Below, in pieces: positions 37,304 through 45,688 of a stretch of 59,594 nt of DNA. The notes below the pieces were generated by a model that worked only from the letters and a program-made list of their open reading frames with translations, made no database searches and was not told the origin of the DNA. A program made the position numbers and the translations under genes. Origin of the DNA: Roseofilum halophilum BLCC-M91 (GTDB lineage: Bacteria > Cyanobacteriota > Cyanobacteriia > Cyanobacteriales > Desertifilaceae); assembly GCF_030068445.1 (NCBI RefSeq), contig NZ_JAQPOK010000097.1:1-59594 (forward strand), given 5' to 3'. Numbering within the stretch: the stretch's first letter is position 1; the number at the start of each line of letters is the position of its first letter.

Positions 37304-38428
37304 TTAGTCTAACAGGCGTAATTCTTTACGAATCACTTCGAGCTTCTGGGCATATCCTAACATTTGATATCCCTGTTGGGCTTCGGTGAGCCAATGGAGG
37401 GTTTGGGCGCGATCGCCCATTGCCTGGTAAATTTGTGCAAGACTATGGGCAATTTCGGCTCGATCTTCTAAATTATCTGAAGCGATCTGATTCAACCCTT
37501 GTTGATAATACTCTTGAGCGAGAGGAACCAGCCCCAAATTAAATAAATAGACATCTCCTAATGCTCGGTATATGCTGGCTCCTTCGATACCGTCACTTAT
37601 CACTGCTTCTAAATGCTCGATCGCCTCAGCCATGAGGTTAAAGTTCAAATACAGCCGCGCTAAAGCGAGATGTTCGGCGATCGGATCGAGGGACTGTTGG
37701 CGAATTTCGGCTTCTTTTAAGGAGAATTCAGCTTGTTTTTCTGGCTCTAGAATTTGGAAATGAATGCCCCCAGCCATCGGTTGTGCATCGAGAGAGGAAG
37801 CGCCACGATCGCTTTCAATCTGTAGGGTATAACTGATTCCTGGTTGTAGGGAGCTTTCTCCAGAATACATAATTTCCGTAGGGGCAGGTTTCAAACCTGC
37901 CCCTACTGTGGTGCGCCAAATCTCCATTCCATCCGCTTTCAAGATTACCGTATAGCTTTGGCTATCGGGTACTGAATGCCAACGCAAGCGAGGGCTTGGG
38001 TTCATCAGATAGGTGCGCCGAGGGCTGATAATATAGGGCACATCAACATAGAGTTGAAAATCTTTATCGCCTCGATGGGGACAATCATAGGAAGTCGTAG
38101 AACATTCAGGATCTTTGGTAGCCGTATCATTGTTACTGATGCAAGTATTCGGCTGAGTTTCTCCTGGGGCGATCGCCTGAAAACTTAAATTCAAACACTG
38201 TATCAACACCGAACCATCCGTACCCAGGAAGCGATCGCCTGCAAACACCGGCATTCCTAACCTAGCCGTAACTCTACGTCCATCTTGACGCTCAAGTTCC
38301 CCTTGCCCTTCCACCTGCACGATCCAACCATTGGGAAATTCATTACTCGCAGCAAAAGCGATGGGAGTAAAACTCAATACCCCAGCACTCAAGAGGGGAG
38401 CGAGCAGTAGGTCTCTCTTGACGTTCAT
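37304..38428 (-). CDS. secreted TPR-containing protein with in-frame palindrome insert
   Basis: 374 residues. A signal peptide (about 1-27, ends AFAA) leads into a region resembling FecR-like beta modules (VQVEGQGELERQDGRRVTARLGMPVFAGDRFLGTDGS). A PSPRLRWHSVPDSQSYTV segment recalls an Ig or fibronectin-like fold. The C-terminal half (about 235-370) is helical with TPR-like repeats (IYRALGDVYLFNLG; IAHSLAQIYQAMGDRA). Residues VGAGLKPAPTE are encoded by a perfect DNA palindrome (37878-37906), an insertion that keeps the frame. Function is unknown; a periplasmic scaffold is plausible. Confidence 0.85.
   Translation of the reverse strand: MNVKRDLLLAPLLSAGVLSFTPIAFAASNEFPNGWIVQVEGQGELERQDGRRVTARLGMPVFAGDRFLGTDGSVLIQCLNLSFQAIAPGETQPNTCISNNDTATKDPECSTTSYDCPHRGDKDFQLYVDVPYIISPRRTYLMNPSPRLRWHSVPDSQSYTVILKADGMEIWRTTVGAGLKPAPTEIMYSGESSLQPGISYTLQIESDRGASSLDAQPMAGGIHFQILEPEKQAEFSLKEAEIRQQSLDPIAEHLALARLYLNFNLMAEAIEHLEAVISDGIEGASIYRALGDVYLFNLGLVPLAQEYYQQGLNQIASDNLEDRAEIAHSLAQIYQAMGDRAQTLHWLTEAQQGYQMLGYAQKLEVIRKELRLLD
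37878..37906. repeat. perfect 29-bp palindrome inside a coding region
   Basis: Arms GTAGGGGCAGGTTT and AAACCTGCCCCTAC with a 1-nt centre. The ends are the same as A-type intergenic units. Read on the minus strand it encodes GAGLKPAPT without breaking the frame. Confidence 0.92.
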
Positions 38429-38507
38429 AGCTTGGTTCGGCGATCATAGCTTTGTTACCTATTGTACTCTAAAAATCCTCTTTTCAAAAGTTAATTGATG
38501 ATTCAAT

Positions 38508-39026
38508 TTACTCCGTCTGCGTTCCCCCATCAATGCCTAACTCAATATTGGAGCGACACAACTGTTGGGTTGCCTCATCCGGCGTGGCGATCGCCAAATT
38601 CCACTCCGTTTCCAAGGTAGGATCGGTTTCATCCGCTAAATATCCCTGAGCCATAATCTGATTATTCTCATCATCGGGAATCAAAACTAGCTCTTTCTCT
38701 TCAGGATATTCTCTCTTCAGCGCCGAAACTCTCACCGTTCTGGGTAAAGGAGTCATGCGAACCGACTTCATCTGCTCCTCTTCCATTTCATCAAAGGCGA
38801 TCGGCCATTCTGCTGCACCTAAGCCAGAAAACAGATAACTGACAAACTCTGAAGCCTTGCCATCAGGATAAACCAGATAAAAACAAGAGCGAGTTAACAT
38901 TCTAGGCGTTGCCATTTGAGCCATTGCCGATGAAGCTTGTTTAATCTCCGGGTCGGCAGGCTCTTCGCATCCTCCGAGGAGAAGAGCGCCAATTAAGGTT
39001 AGTCCTAAAGCGGTTCTAGAAATCAT
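38508..39026 (-). CDS. putative lipoprotein, unknown function
   Basis: 172 residues. Signal sequence with lipobox LLGGC (Cys20). The mature part is acidic with no family I recognise; it contains a SCFYLVYPDGKASEFVSYLFSGLG segment and ends SNIELGIDGGTQTE. It is divergently oriented from the 421-residue gene with 77 bp between starts, so the two may share a promoter region. Confidence 0.75.
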   Translation of the reverse strand: MISRTALGLTLIGALLLGGCEEPADPEIKQASSAMAQMATPRMLTRSCFYLVYPDGKASEFVSYLFSGLGAAEWPIAFDEMEEEQMKSVRMTPLPRTVRVSALKREYPEEKELVLIPDDENNQIMAQGYLADETDPTLETEWNLAIATPDEATQQLCRSNIELGIDGGTQTE

Positions 39027-39103
39027 CTTTGTTCCTCCCTATCGGGCTTATCTATAATAGTGAACAGTTAGGGGCAATTAACGTTTATTCAGGTTAAACA
39101 GAA

Positions 39104-40369
39104 ATGATGAATAGCACTCAGGGATTTGAAACGACGATTAACAAGGTCGTCCGGATGCCTCAAGATGGTCAACTGTGCGATCGCGTCCGAACACTAGGAC
39201 TCAATGTCGTTAACGTCATGTGGGAAGATACGGCCCGGACTGCCGGTTCAGTCTGGGGGCCCAATATTACCGATATGACACTACAAGTGCGCCATGGCAA
39301 TAATGGGCAGAAGAAAGAACTCTTACCCGTCATTCGCCATCCCAATTTTACTGATAAAACCGGCGATGTGCCTTTAGAGTATGTCCACCTCAAAATTGGC
39401 AATGAAAAGGGAGAACCCTTAGAGGCAATACCGCTTAAACTCTACCTGAATCATCTCTCTCAATATATTAGTTATCCAGAGAAATATAATCCCCAAAACC
39501 AACCCCTGGTAACCGATAAGGATACCCACGTTTTAGTCAGCGCTCAAGCTTGCTTTCTACCCATTCCACAACAAGGGAAATGCGAGTTTAACCCGGTTCT
39601 GTTTAATTATCAGTCTCGTCAGGATAGTCCCGCAGTTTTAGCGATTCTAATGACCACAGAAGGAAGTAGCGCAACTGTACTCGATAATAGCAGCGATCGC
39701 GCCCAATGGGGACAAAACGTCTACTTCAACAACAACGGTCAAAAAACTTGCCTCACCGGAGAGCGCCTGAGCGACTACAAAGACAACCAAGCTCAAGAAC
39801 TCGCCACTCGTCAAGGCCTTTCCCTAGAAGAAGCTCGCAGCCAAGTCACCGTTGCCGAAGATGTCAACATGGTGATGATTGTGCAAGTCCCCTTGAAGCA
39901 AAAGCAAGAAGATCCTGATGGCTTACTTTTTATGGCTGCTGGGAGTTGCGATTTTATGGTAGAGGAGAGGGCCAGGGGGATAACCTTGGGAGAGAGCGAT
40001 ATGGAAGATGCCGTTATCAGCCATGGAGAAGACGAAGGGGAACATTTAGAACTTGGAAATCATAAACTCGAACGAGATCCCGACTACCCTATCCGTATCA
40101 CCGTGCAATTCTATAAAGCCACCAGCAACGGCATTATCGATGACGAAGATTTAGTCAATATCCATAACTGTATTGAAAAAGCCTACACCAGCGCCGATTA
40201 TATCGGTTCTTTAGTCGTCGGAACTCTAGAAAAAGGCAACTTAGGCATGGGTGAAGCCCGTCCCACCCAACCCGCCCCCTCTGCCGAACCCGTTCTTGGG
40301 CCTCCGAAAGATTTTTTACAGGTCGTCAATCCGTTTGCTCCCCACCAGAAGCCGAAAGCTCAGGAATAA
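39104..40369 (+). CDS. conserved-looking unknown protein, 421 residues
   Basis: Not recognised. No signal peptide or membrane helix. The N-terminal portion is rich in short strands (RVRTLGLNVVNVMWEDTAR; SVWGPNITDMTLQVRHG), a middle section has FLPIPQQGKCEFNPVLFNYQSRQDSPAVLAILMTTEG, the C-terminal part is acidic (EDEGEHLELGNHKLERDPDYPIRITVQFYKA), and the tail is Pro-rich. Two ATGs are adjacent at the start. The codon and composition style match the neighbours. Role is undetermined; it may be linked to the divergent lipoprotein. Confidence 0.75.
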   Translation: MMNSTQGFETTINKVVRMPQDGQLCDRVRTLGLNVVNVMWEDTARTAGSVWGPNITDMTLQVRHGNNGQKKELLPVIRHPNFTDKTGDVPLEYVHLKIGNEKGEPLEAIPLKLYLNHLSQYISYPEKYNPQNQPLVTDKDTHVLVSAQACFLPIPQQGKCEFNPVLFNYQSRQDSPAVLAILMTTEGSSATVLDNSSDRAQWGQNVYFNNNGQKTCLTGERLSDYKDNQAQELATRQGLSLEEARSQVTVAEDVNMVMIVQVPLKQKQEDPDGLLFMAAGSCDFMVEERARGITLGESDMEDAVISHGEDEGEHLELGNHKLERDPDYPIRITVQFYKATSNGIIDDEDLVNIHNCIEKAYTSADYIGSLVVGTLEKGNLGMGEARPTQPAPSAEPVLGPPKDFLQVVNPFAPHQKPKAQE

Positions 40370-40394
40370 TGAACCATTTTTGAGGTTTTCGGCT

Positions 40395-41585
40395 CTAAGT
40401 GAGATAATTCATCGGATCGACAGGCGTGCCATTTTCCCGGACTTCAAAGTGTAAATGAGGCCCCGTGGACAGTCCAGTTGAACCCGTCGTGGCGATCGCA
40501 TCCCCTTGAGTAACATTTTGTCCTTCCTGCACATAGACTTGACTGGCATGGGCATAGAGCGTTGTCACCCCATTACCATGGTCGAGAATCACCGTATTAC
40601 CATAACCTCCATACCATCCAGCAAAGAGTACCACCCCATTTTGAGCAGCATAAATGGGACTGCCATACTCAGCAGCAAAATCCATCCCAGCATGAAACCG
40701 TTGATAGCCAAAAATCGGATGAGTGCGCCAACCAAAATTACTGGAAAATTCCCCATAACTGGGAGTCAGCATTTTGCCAGGTTTGAGCTTTAAGATTTTG
40801 CGTAGGGATAAAGAATCCGTTTGTAGGCGCTGGCGAATTAACGCTTCTATACCTTCGGAGTCTTTTTGTAATTGCAGATAGGCGGCTTCTAGAGCTTCTC
40901 GATCCGTATTTAAGCGTTCAATTAATTGGGTTTGCACTTGGCTTTGAGTTTGATAATCACTTTTTTGATTTACTAATTGTTGGCGCATGAGTAACAGATC
41001 ATTATAGGTTTGTTCAACCTCTAGGGCCTGTTGTTGGGTTTCATCTAAGGCAGTTTTGACCGTCAGTAAAAGTTGGCGATCGGCAAGGGCAAGTTGTTTT
41101 AAGCGATGACGACGACTAAGAAAATCCGTTAGGGTTTCGCTCTGAAGCAATACGGATAACCCAGAGTGACGCGGTTGCCTCTGGAGAAATTGGAAGCGGG
41201 CGATCGCTCCTTGGGCTAAGTCTTGATACTCTTGTTCTTGGGTATCTAGCTCTCCTTGGAGACGATCGAGGTTAGTAGTGGTCTCTTCAATTCGATCTTC
41301 AATCCCCTTGAGTTGACGATCTGTGAGCTGCAACGTACTTTTAACACCTTTCAGGTGTTCTTGAGCGGCTTGCTCTAAGTTTTTCAACCGCTCTTGTTCC
41401 TCAGAAATCAGTTTTTGATCCTGTTCCAGTTGTTCCTGTTGTTTTTGAAGCCGATCGATGGAGGGTGAAGCCTGGGCGATCGCACTGAGCGACAACCACA
41501 GACAAACCATCATCCAAACCGCAAAAAGCAACGTTAGAAACCTTTGCCTCACCCCAGCAAACTCGACCGACTTACTTAACTCCAT
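40395..41585 (-). CDS. M23 metallopeptidase with coiled coil (EnvC/NlpD-like)
   Basis: About 396 residues. Signal peptide or anchor (LLFAVWMMVCLWLSLSAIAQA), a long coiled coil (about residues 45-260), then a lysostaphin-type M23 domain. Counting from a TTG five codons upstream, zinc ligands are His303 and Asp307 (HAGMDF) and His384 (PHLHFEV), with His351 (LYAHAS) also conserved. It is a cell-wall endopeptidase or, as with EnvC, an amidase activator at the septum, but the intact zinc site argues for activity. I prefer ATG 41585 over TTG 41600. Confidence 0.92.
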   Translation of the reverse strand: MELSKSVEFAGVRQRFLTLLFAVWMMVCLWLSLSAIAQASPSIDRLQKQQEQLEQDQKLISEEQERLKNLEQAAQEHLKGVKSTLQLTDRQLKGIEDRIEETTTNLDRLQGELDTQEQEYQDLAQGAIARFQFLQRQPRHSGLSVLLQSETLTDFLSRRHRLKQLALADRQLLLTVKTALDETQQQALEVEQTYNDLLLMRQQLVNQKSDYQTQSQVQTQLIERLNTDREALEAAYLQLQKDSEGIEALIRQRLQTDSLSLRKILKLKPGKMLTPSYGEFSSNFGWRTHPIFGYQRFHAGMDFAAEYGSPIYAAQNGVVLFAGWYGGYGNTVILDHGNGVTTLYAHASQVYVQEGQNVTQGDAIATTGSTGLSTGPHLHFEVRENGTPVDPMNYLT

Positions 41586-41703
41586 AACTGAAACACTCAA
41601 TCAAGCGTACAATCATGCTATTGTAGTCAATAACTCAAAGTCTAAAAATTTAAGTGACCACAAAAAATAGTTCACACCATCTCAATGATTTGGAGCCAGC
41701 ACT

Positions 41704-42153
41704 ATGGGATTATTTGATGCGTTTCGCAAAGAAGGTGTAAAAAACAGCCAAGTGACCCTCGGCCCGGCGGAATCCTTTGCCGCCATTATGTTATTAGTGG
41801 TTGCTGCTGATGGCTATTTAGCCGATGATGAAGTCCGCCTTCTCAATACCACCCTCAGCCGTATGAGGCTGTTTCGGAGCTATTCTGAGGATGTAATGCG
41901 GCGCATGTTTGATAGTCTTTGTGGTACGCTGCGGCGCGATGGGGGGAAAGTTCTGTTTGATGCGGCGATCGCCACCTTACCCCATGATTTGTACGATACC
42001 ACCTTTGCGATCGCCACTGACCTGGTGCTGGCTGATGGTCAGGTTACAGACGAAGAAGAAAACCTCCTCGGTAGTCTCTGTCGCGCCCTAGAATTACCCG
42101 ATACTCTCGTCAATCAAATCATTCAAGTCATGATGATTAAAAATAAAGGATAA
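41704..42153 (+). CDS. TerB-like (tellurite resistance family) protein
   Basis: 149 residues, all helical. Two related acidic helices: VVAADGYLADDEVRLLN and LVLADGQVTDEEENLL, the repeated DG-x-x-x-x-DE pattern of TerB-like metal-binding folds. Common in cyanobacteria, function unknown. The start at 41704 follows GGAG by about 9 bp. Confidence 0.85.
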   Translation: MGLFDAFRKEGVKNSQVTLGPAESFAAIMLLVVAADGYLADDEVRLLNTTLSRMRLFRSYSEDVMRRMFDSLCGTLRRDGGKVLFDAAIATLPHDLYDTTFAIATDLVLADGQVTDEEENLLGSLCRALELPDTLVNQIIQVMMIKNKG

Positions 42154-42187
42154 GTCTTTCTTATTCCTAAATTCACGCCACAACCCC

Positions 42188-42268
42188 ATGTCGGATCACA
42201 AAGTCATCACCATTAGCGGTTTAACCCTAGAGGAAATTCAACAGAAAATAGGCAAACCACTCAATTAG
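42188..42268 (+). other. 26-codon ORF after terB-like gene
   Basis: MSDHKVITISGLTLEEIQQK and a short tail, then a stop. The composition is protein-like, and it may be the start of a decayed gene or a small protein. No ribosome site is clear. Confidence 0.25.
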
Positions 42269-42292
42269 AATTCACTGAAACTCCATTGACCT

Positions 42293-42357
42293 GTAAGGGT
42301 GGGTGTACTCAGATCTAAGCATCTAAGAAAACCAAGATTGTATCCATCCACCCTAAC
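42293..42357. repeat. degenerate palindromic repeat
   Basis: GTAAGGGTGGGT at one end and CCACCCTAA at the other (8 of 9 paired), about 65 bp, a decayed member of the G-rich palindrome class. Confidence 0.5.
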
Positions 42358-42411
42358 CGTCAACTCCCCCATCAACTTCCAATGGGCAGTCAATGGGGAT
42401 CTCAAACTAAT

Positions 42412-42537
42412 CTAACGAGCGCTACTACGAGATCTCGACAGTCTGGCAGTGCGTTTGGCAAACGTCAACAGCACATACACAGACATTAGATACATAGCAG
42501 CTAAAGCAACGATTATGAGGGGCAAACCAGTGTACAT
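42412..42537 (-). CDS. 41-residue single-pass membrane protein
   Basis: Too short for usual gene calling. The frame is MYTGLPLIIVALAAMYLM, continuing with SVYVLLTFAKRTARLSRSRS: one hydrophobic helix (about residues 5-26) and a strongly basic, Ser/Arg-rich tail facing the cytoplasm by the positive-inside rule. This layout is that of small subunits of photosynthetic and NDH-1 complexes. I cannot match it to a named subunit. No strong ribosome site is seen. Confidence 0.5.
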   Translation of the reverse strand: MYTGLPLIIVALAAMYLMSVYVLLTFAKRTARLSRSRSSAR

Positions 42538-43199
42538 AGGGCATCAATATTAAGTAGCGGAGAAGGAACAAGTACAAGGATTTCAAAGCTGAGGTAACTT
42601 CCAGTTAAGCCAGCGGCCAGTCTGACTCTGGAGATAGACTTAAACCAGTCCACTCGATCGCTTTCAACTGCTTTGCCAAAGACTCTTCGCACTCTGAAAT
42701 ATATTGGCTATATCAAGAGGAACAAATTATCCTGGCACACCTAAAAAATATACAAACGACAGTTTAGGTTCTGATAGCTCCTCGATCGAATAGACTCGGA
42801 AAGACACTTAACTCCAAAAGAGTCTAGGATAAGACCTAAAAAGGCTTACCAAAATAGAATCCTTCCACCAACAAGACTTGATCGAGGTTAACTTGTATCA
42901 GACCTGACTTGTACGACGAAAGCAGTTTTCCAGTTGGGTTCCTGAGTGATTTGAAATCCTTATTATTCAATCTAACACAAAAGTTTCAATTTGCTGAGGG
43001 AATAGCGGCAAATTTTTAAAAAAATCCCAAAATTGGTCAACTCGTTCCTTATTGGCTCCATAGAGCGTCCCTATGGGCCCTTTCGCTCGGCGACCCGTAT
43101 CGGTAGAAGGGTCTCGATTCCAATTCCCTGACAAACGGCAACATCGTATTAGAATAAATATGTAAAGTTTCGTAACTAACGGCAGAGTCAGCTTAATTC
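42538..43199. other. 662-bp spacer upstream of sds
   Basis: No protein gene seen on either strand. It contains the upstream regions of the 41-residue ORF and sds, and several AT-rich tracts. The size is unusual for this window, and a non-coding RNA is possible; I cannot identify one. Confidence 0.4.
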
Positions 43200-44171
43200 A
43201 TGACCTCAACGACCTCCTTATTCCATCCAGTTGAAGCAGATGTTGATCTGCTAACGGAAAACTTGAAACAGTTGGTTAGTGCGCGTCATCCGATCCTCTT
43301 TGCAGCCGCCGAGTACCTCTTTGGAGCTGGGGGGAAGCGCTTAAGACCCGCTATTGTCCTCTTAATCTCTAGGGCAACCACTGACAACCAAGAAATTAGC
43401 GATCGCCATCGGCGTTTAGCGGAAATCACCGAAATGATCCATACCGCCAGCCTTGTTCATGATGATGTCGTCGATGAATCCGATCTGCGCCGGGGTCTTC
43501 CCACGGTTCACAGCAGCTTTGGCAACCGCATTGCCGTTTTAGCTGGAGATTTCCTCTTTGCCCAGTCTTCCTGGTATCTCGCCAATTTAGACAATCTTGC
43601 GGTAGTGAAACTGCTATCAGAAGTAATTATGGACTTGGCCGAAGGAGAAATTCAACAAGGACTAAGACGATTTGATACCAGTTTATCCCTGGAAGACTAT
43701 TTAGAAAAAAGTTATTACAAAACCGCATCGCTAATTGCAAATAGTGCTAAAGCAGCCGGAGTTTTGAGCAATGTTTCCGAAAAGATGGCCCAAAACCTCT
43801 ATCTCTATGGGCGCAATCTAGGGTTAGCCTTTCAAATTGTCGATGATATTCTCGATTTTACCGGTTCTGATGAAGCGTTGGGGAAACCCGCAGCATCAGA
43901 CTTGAAAAGCGGCAACCTCACCGCTCCCGTATTATACGCCCTGGAAGAACACCCCAGTTTAGAAGCACTGATTGAGCGAGAATTTAAGGAACCCGGAGAT
44001 TTAGATCAAGCCTTAAATTGGATTGATAAGTCTGAAGGATTGCCCCGTTCCCGCGAACTCGCAGCCAACCATGCTCGTCGAGCAGGCGAATGTTTAGCGG
44101 ATCTGCCGAAAACCGAATCTTACGAAACCCTGATTAACCTAACCGACTATGTGCTGCGTCGTTTATATTAG
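43200..44171 (+). CDS. sds: solanesyl diphosphate synthase
   Basis: A 323-residue trans-prenyltransferase that builds the C45 chain used for plastoquinone. First Asp-rich motif LVHDDVVDESDLRRG, second motif QIVDDILDFTGSDEALGK, plus GGKRLRPAIVLL at the N-terminus. Small residues before the first motif fit a long-chain product. ATG at 43200. A possible imperfect terminator (AAGGGGAAA/TTTCCCCTT) lies downstream near 44190-44255. Confidence 0.93.
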   Translation: MTSTTSLFHPVEADVDLLTENLKQLVSARHPILFAAAEYLFGAGGKRLRPAIVLLISRATTDNQEISDRHRRLAEITEMIHTASLVHDDVVDESDLRRGLPTVHSSFGNRIAVLAGDFLFAQSSWYLANLDNLAVVKLLSEVIMDLAEGEIQQGLRRFDTSLSLEDYLEKSYYKTASLIANSAKAAGVLSNVSEKMAQNLYLYGRNLGLAFQIVDDILDFTGSDEALGKPAASDLKSGNLTAPVLYALEEHPSLEALIEREFKEPGDLDQALNWIDKSEGLPRSRELAANHARRAGECLADLPKTESYETLINLTDYVLRRLY

Positions 44172-44313
44172 ACTTCTTCCAGAAGTCAAGGGGAAAGCAA
44201 GAGCAACTCATGCAAGAGGCAATGCAAGAAAACTTGGTTTTCCCCTTTCTTTAGACAGTTCATAAACCCATAGAGTCATTGCGATAAAATTAAGAGAAAT
44301 TCCTCGTCAGCTT

Positions 44314-45036
44314 ATGCAACTCGAATACCATCCCAGAGATTACTACCCCTCGGCACAAGATCTACCTGACTCAGATGAAACTCCCGTGGATAACGAACTG
44401 CAAGATTTAATTCCTACTCTCCTCAAAGCGATGTTGGCTTCTATTTGGTCGGAGCGCATGGATTGGTTTTTTGGGGTGGACATGGGAATTTACACCGATC
44501 CGAACCAACCAGCCATTGTCCCCGATGGTTTTTTAAGTATCGGTGTCCCCAGAATCATTGGTGAAGGTTTGCGCTTATCCTATGTTCTTTGGCAAGAGCA
44601 ACAAGTTCCCACTTTAGTGTTAGAGGTCGTTTCGCAAACGAGAAGAGGAGAATATAGCCAGAAAAAACAACAATATGCACAACTCGGAGTTCTCTACTAT
44701 GTCATCTATAATCCCCTGCGGACACAACAACCCAGATTAGAAGTTCATCAACTTAAGGGAGGTGAATATCAATTATTATCGGGGGAACCCGTGTGGTTGC
44801 CGGAACTGAATTTAGGCATTGGTCGAGATCGAGGGAAGAATCAAGGAATAGAGAGAGAATGGCTCTATTGGTATGATGAGAATGGCGATCGCTATCTGAC
44901 TCCAGAAGAAAGAGCCGATCGCCAACAAGAAAGAGCCGATCGCCAACAAGCAGTTATTGAGCAAAAAGAACAGACCATTCAACACTTAAGAGAACGTCTT
45001 AAGCAACTGGGTATCGATCCCGATACTCTGGCGTGA
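44314..45036 (+). CDS. Uma2 family (DUF820) putative endonuclease
   Basis: 240 residues. Core: AIVPDGFLSIG (Asp), LVLEVVSQTRRGEYSQKKQQYAQLG (Glu and Lys), then YYVIYNP. The C-terminal tail carries a perfect 21-bp tandem duplication (44910-44950) that repeats the heptad RADRQQE, lengthening the coiled tail, then ends LRERLKQLGID. Function is unknown. Confidence 0.88.
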   Translation: MQLEYHPRDYYPSAQDLPDSDETPVDNELQDLIPTLLKAMLASIWSERMDWFFGVDMGIYTDPNQPAIVPDGFLSIGVPRIIGEGLRLSYVLWQEQQVPTLVLEVVSQTRRGEYSQKKQQYAQLGVLYYVIYNPLRTQQPRLEVHQLKGGEYQLLSGEPVWLPELNLGIGRDRGKNQGIEREWLYWYDENGDRYLTPEERADRQQERADRQQAVIEQKEQTIQHLRERLKQLGIDPDTLA

Positions 45037-45042
45037 ACTTCA

Positions 45043-45528
45043 TCAAGCCATATTCGGGGGAATATTCGAGTTAGGTGGAGCCGAACCCGAAGAGAGTTGA
45101 GTCAAATAAGACTGAATTAAATTTTTCACATCTTCAGAGCGCACTTCTACAGCAGATTGAAAATCACCTGGCGTTTCAAAGAAAACCAAACTATCAATCG
45201 GCAACGTCACGATTTGAAACAAAAGGGCCGTAATGGCGATCGGTGCAGCCATCAGGTTAGGATCGTCTTTAGCTGAAGGAGACTGGGCCGCATCTTTGAG
45301 GGTGGGAAAGACATAAATCACCTTTTTAGTGAATTCCGGTTCCTCATTATTGCGTAGGGTGGTGAACACCCACTCCTGGTTGACCGATTGCAAAATATAA
45401 TATTGAGAATGTTGAAGTTGTTGGGCCAATGCTTTCAGGGCAGGAGCGATCGCCGCTATGATCCGGGGTGTTGTACCATCTTGAGGCGCTTGATCGATTA
45501 AGGCTTGAATCTGGTCATCTAAATCCAT
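45043..45528 (-). CDS. unknown cyanobacterial protein, 161 residues
   Basis: Not recognised by family name. An acidic N-terminal helix (DDQIQALIDQAP), a helical segment IIAAIAPALKALAQQLQHSQYYILQ, then strands (WVFTTLRN; KKVIYVFPTLKDA) and a Pro/Ser-rich tail. No signal peptide; the segment PIAITALLFQIVTLP is moderately hydrophobic. It converges with the Uma2 gene, 6 bp apart. Confidence 0.7.
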   Translation of the reverse strand: MDLDDQIQALIDQAPQDGTTPRIIAAIAPALKALAQQLQHSQYYILQSVNQEWVFTTLRNNEEPEFTKKVIYVFPTLKDAAQSPSAKDDPNLMAAPIAITALLFQIVTLPIDSLVFFETPGDFQSAVEVRSEDVKNLIQSYLTQLSSGSAPPNSNIPPNMA

Positions 45529-45688
45529 AGGTTGAGCTTCGGTAGCATCGTCTTTAGTCTAGATTCCCAGTCTAGCCCATCGAAAGAGCGAAAAGACCAC
45601 AATTAACCTATTCTCACAACACTTCAACCCAAGCTATGTTACCTTCATCTAAACAAATCACTCTGGTTAGGGGGGAATAAAGGAACTT

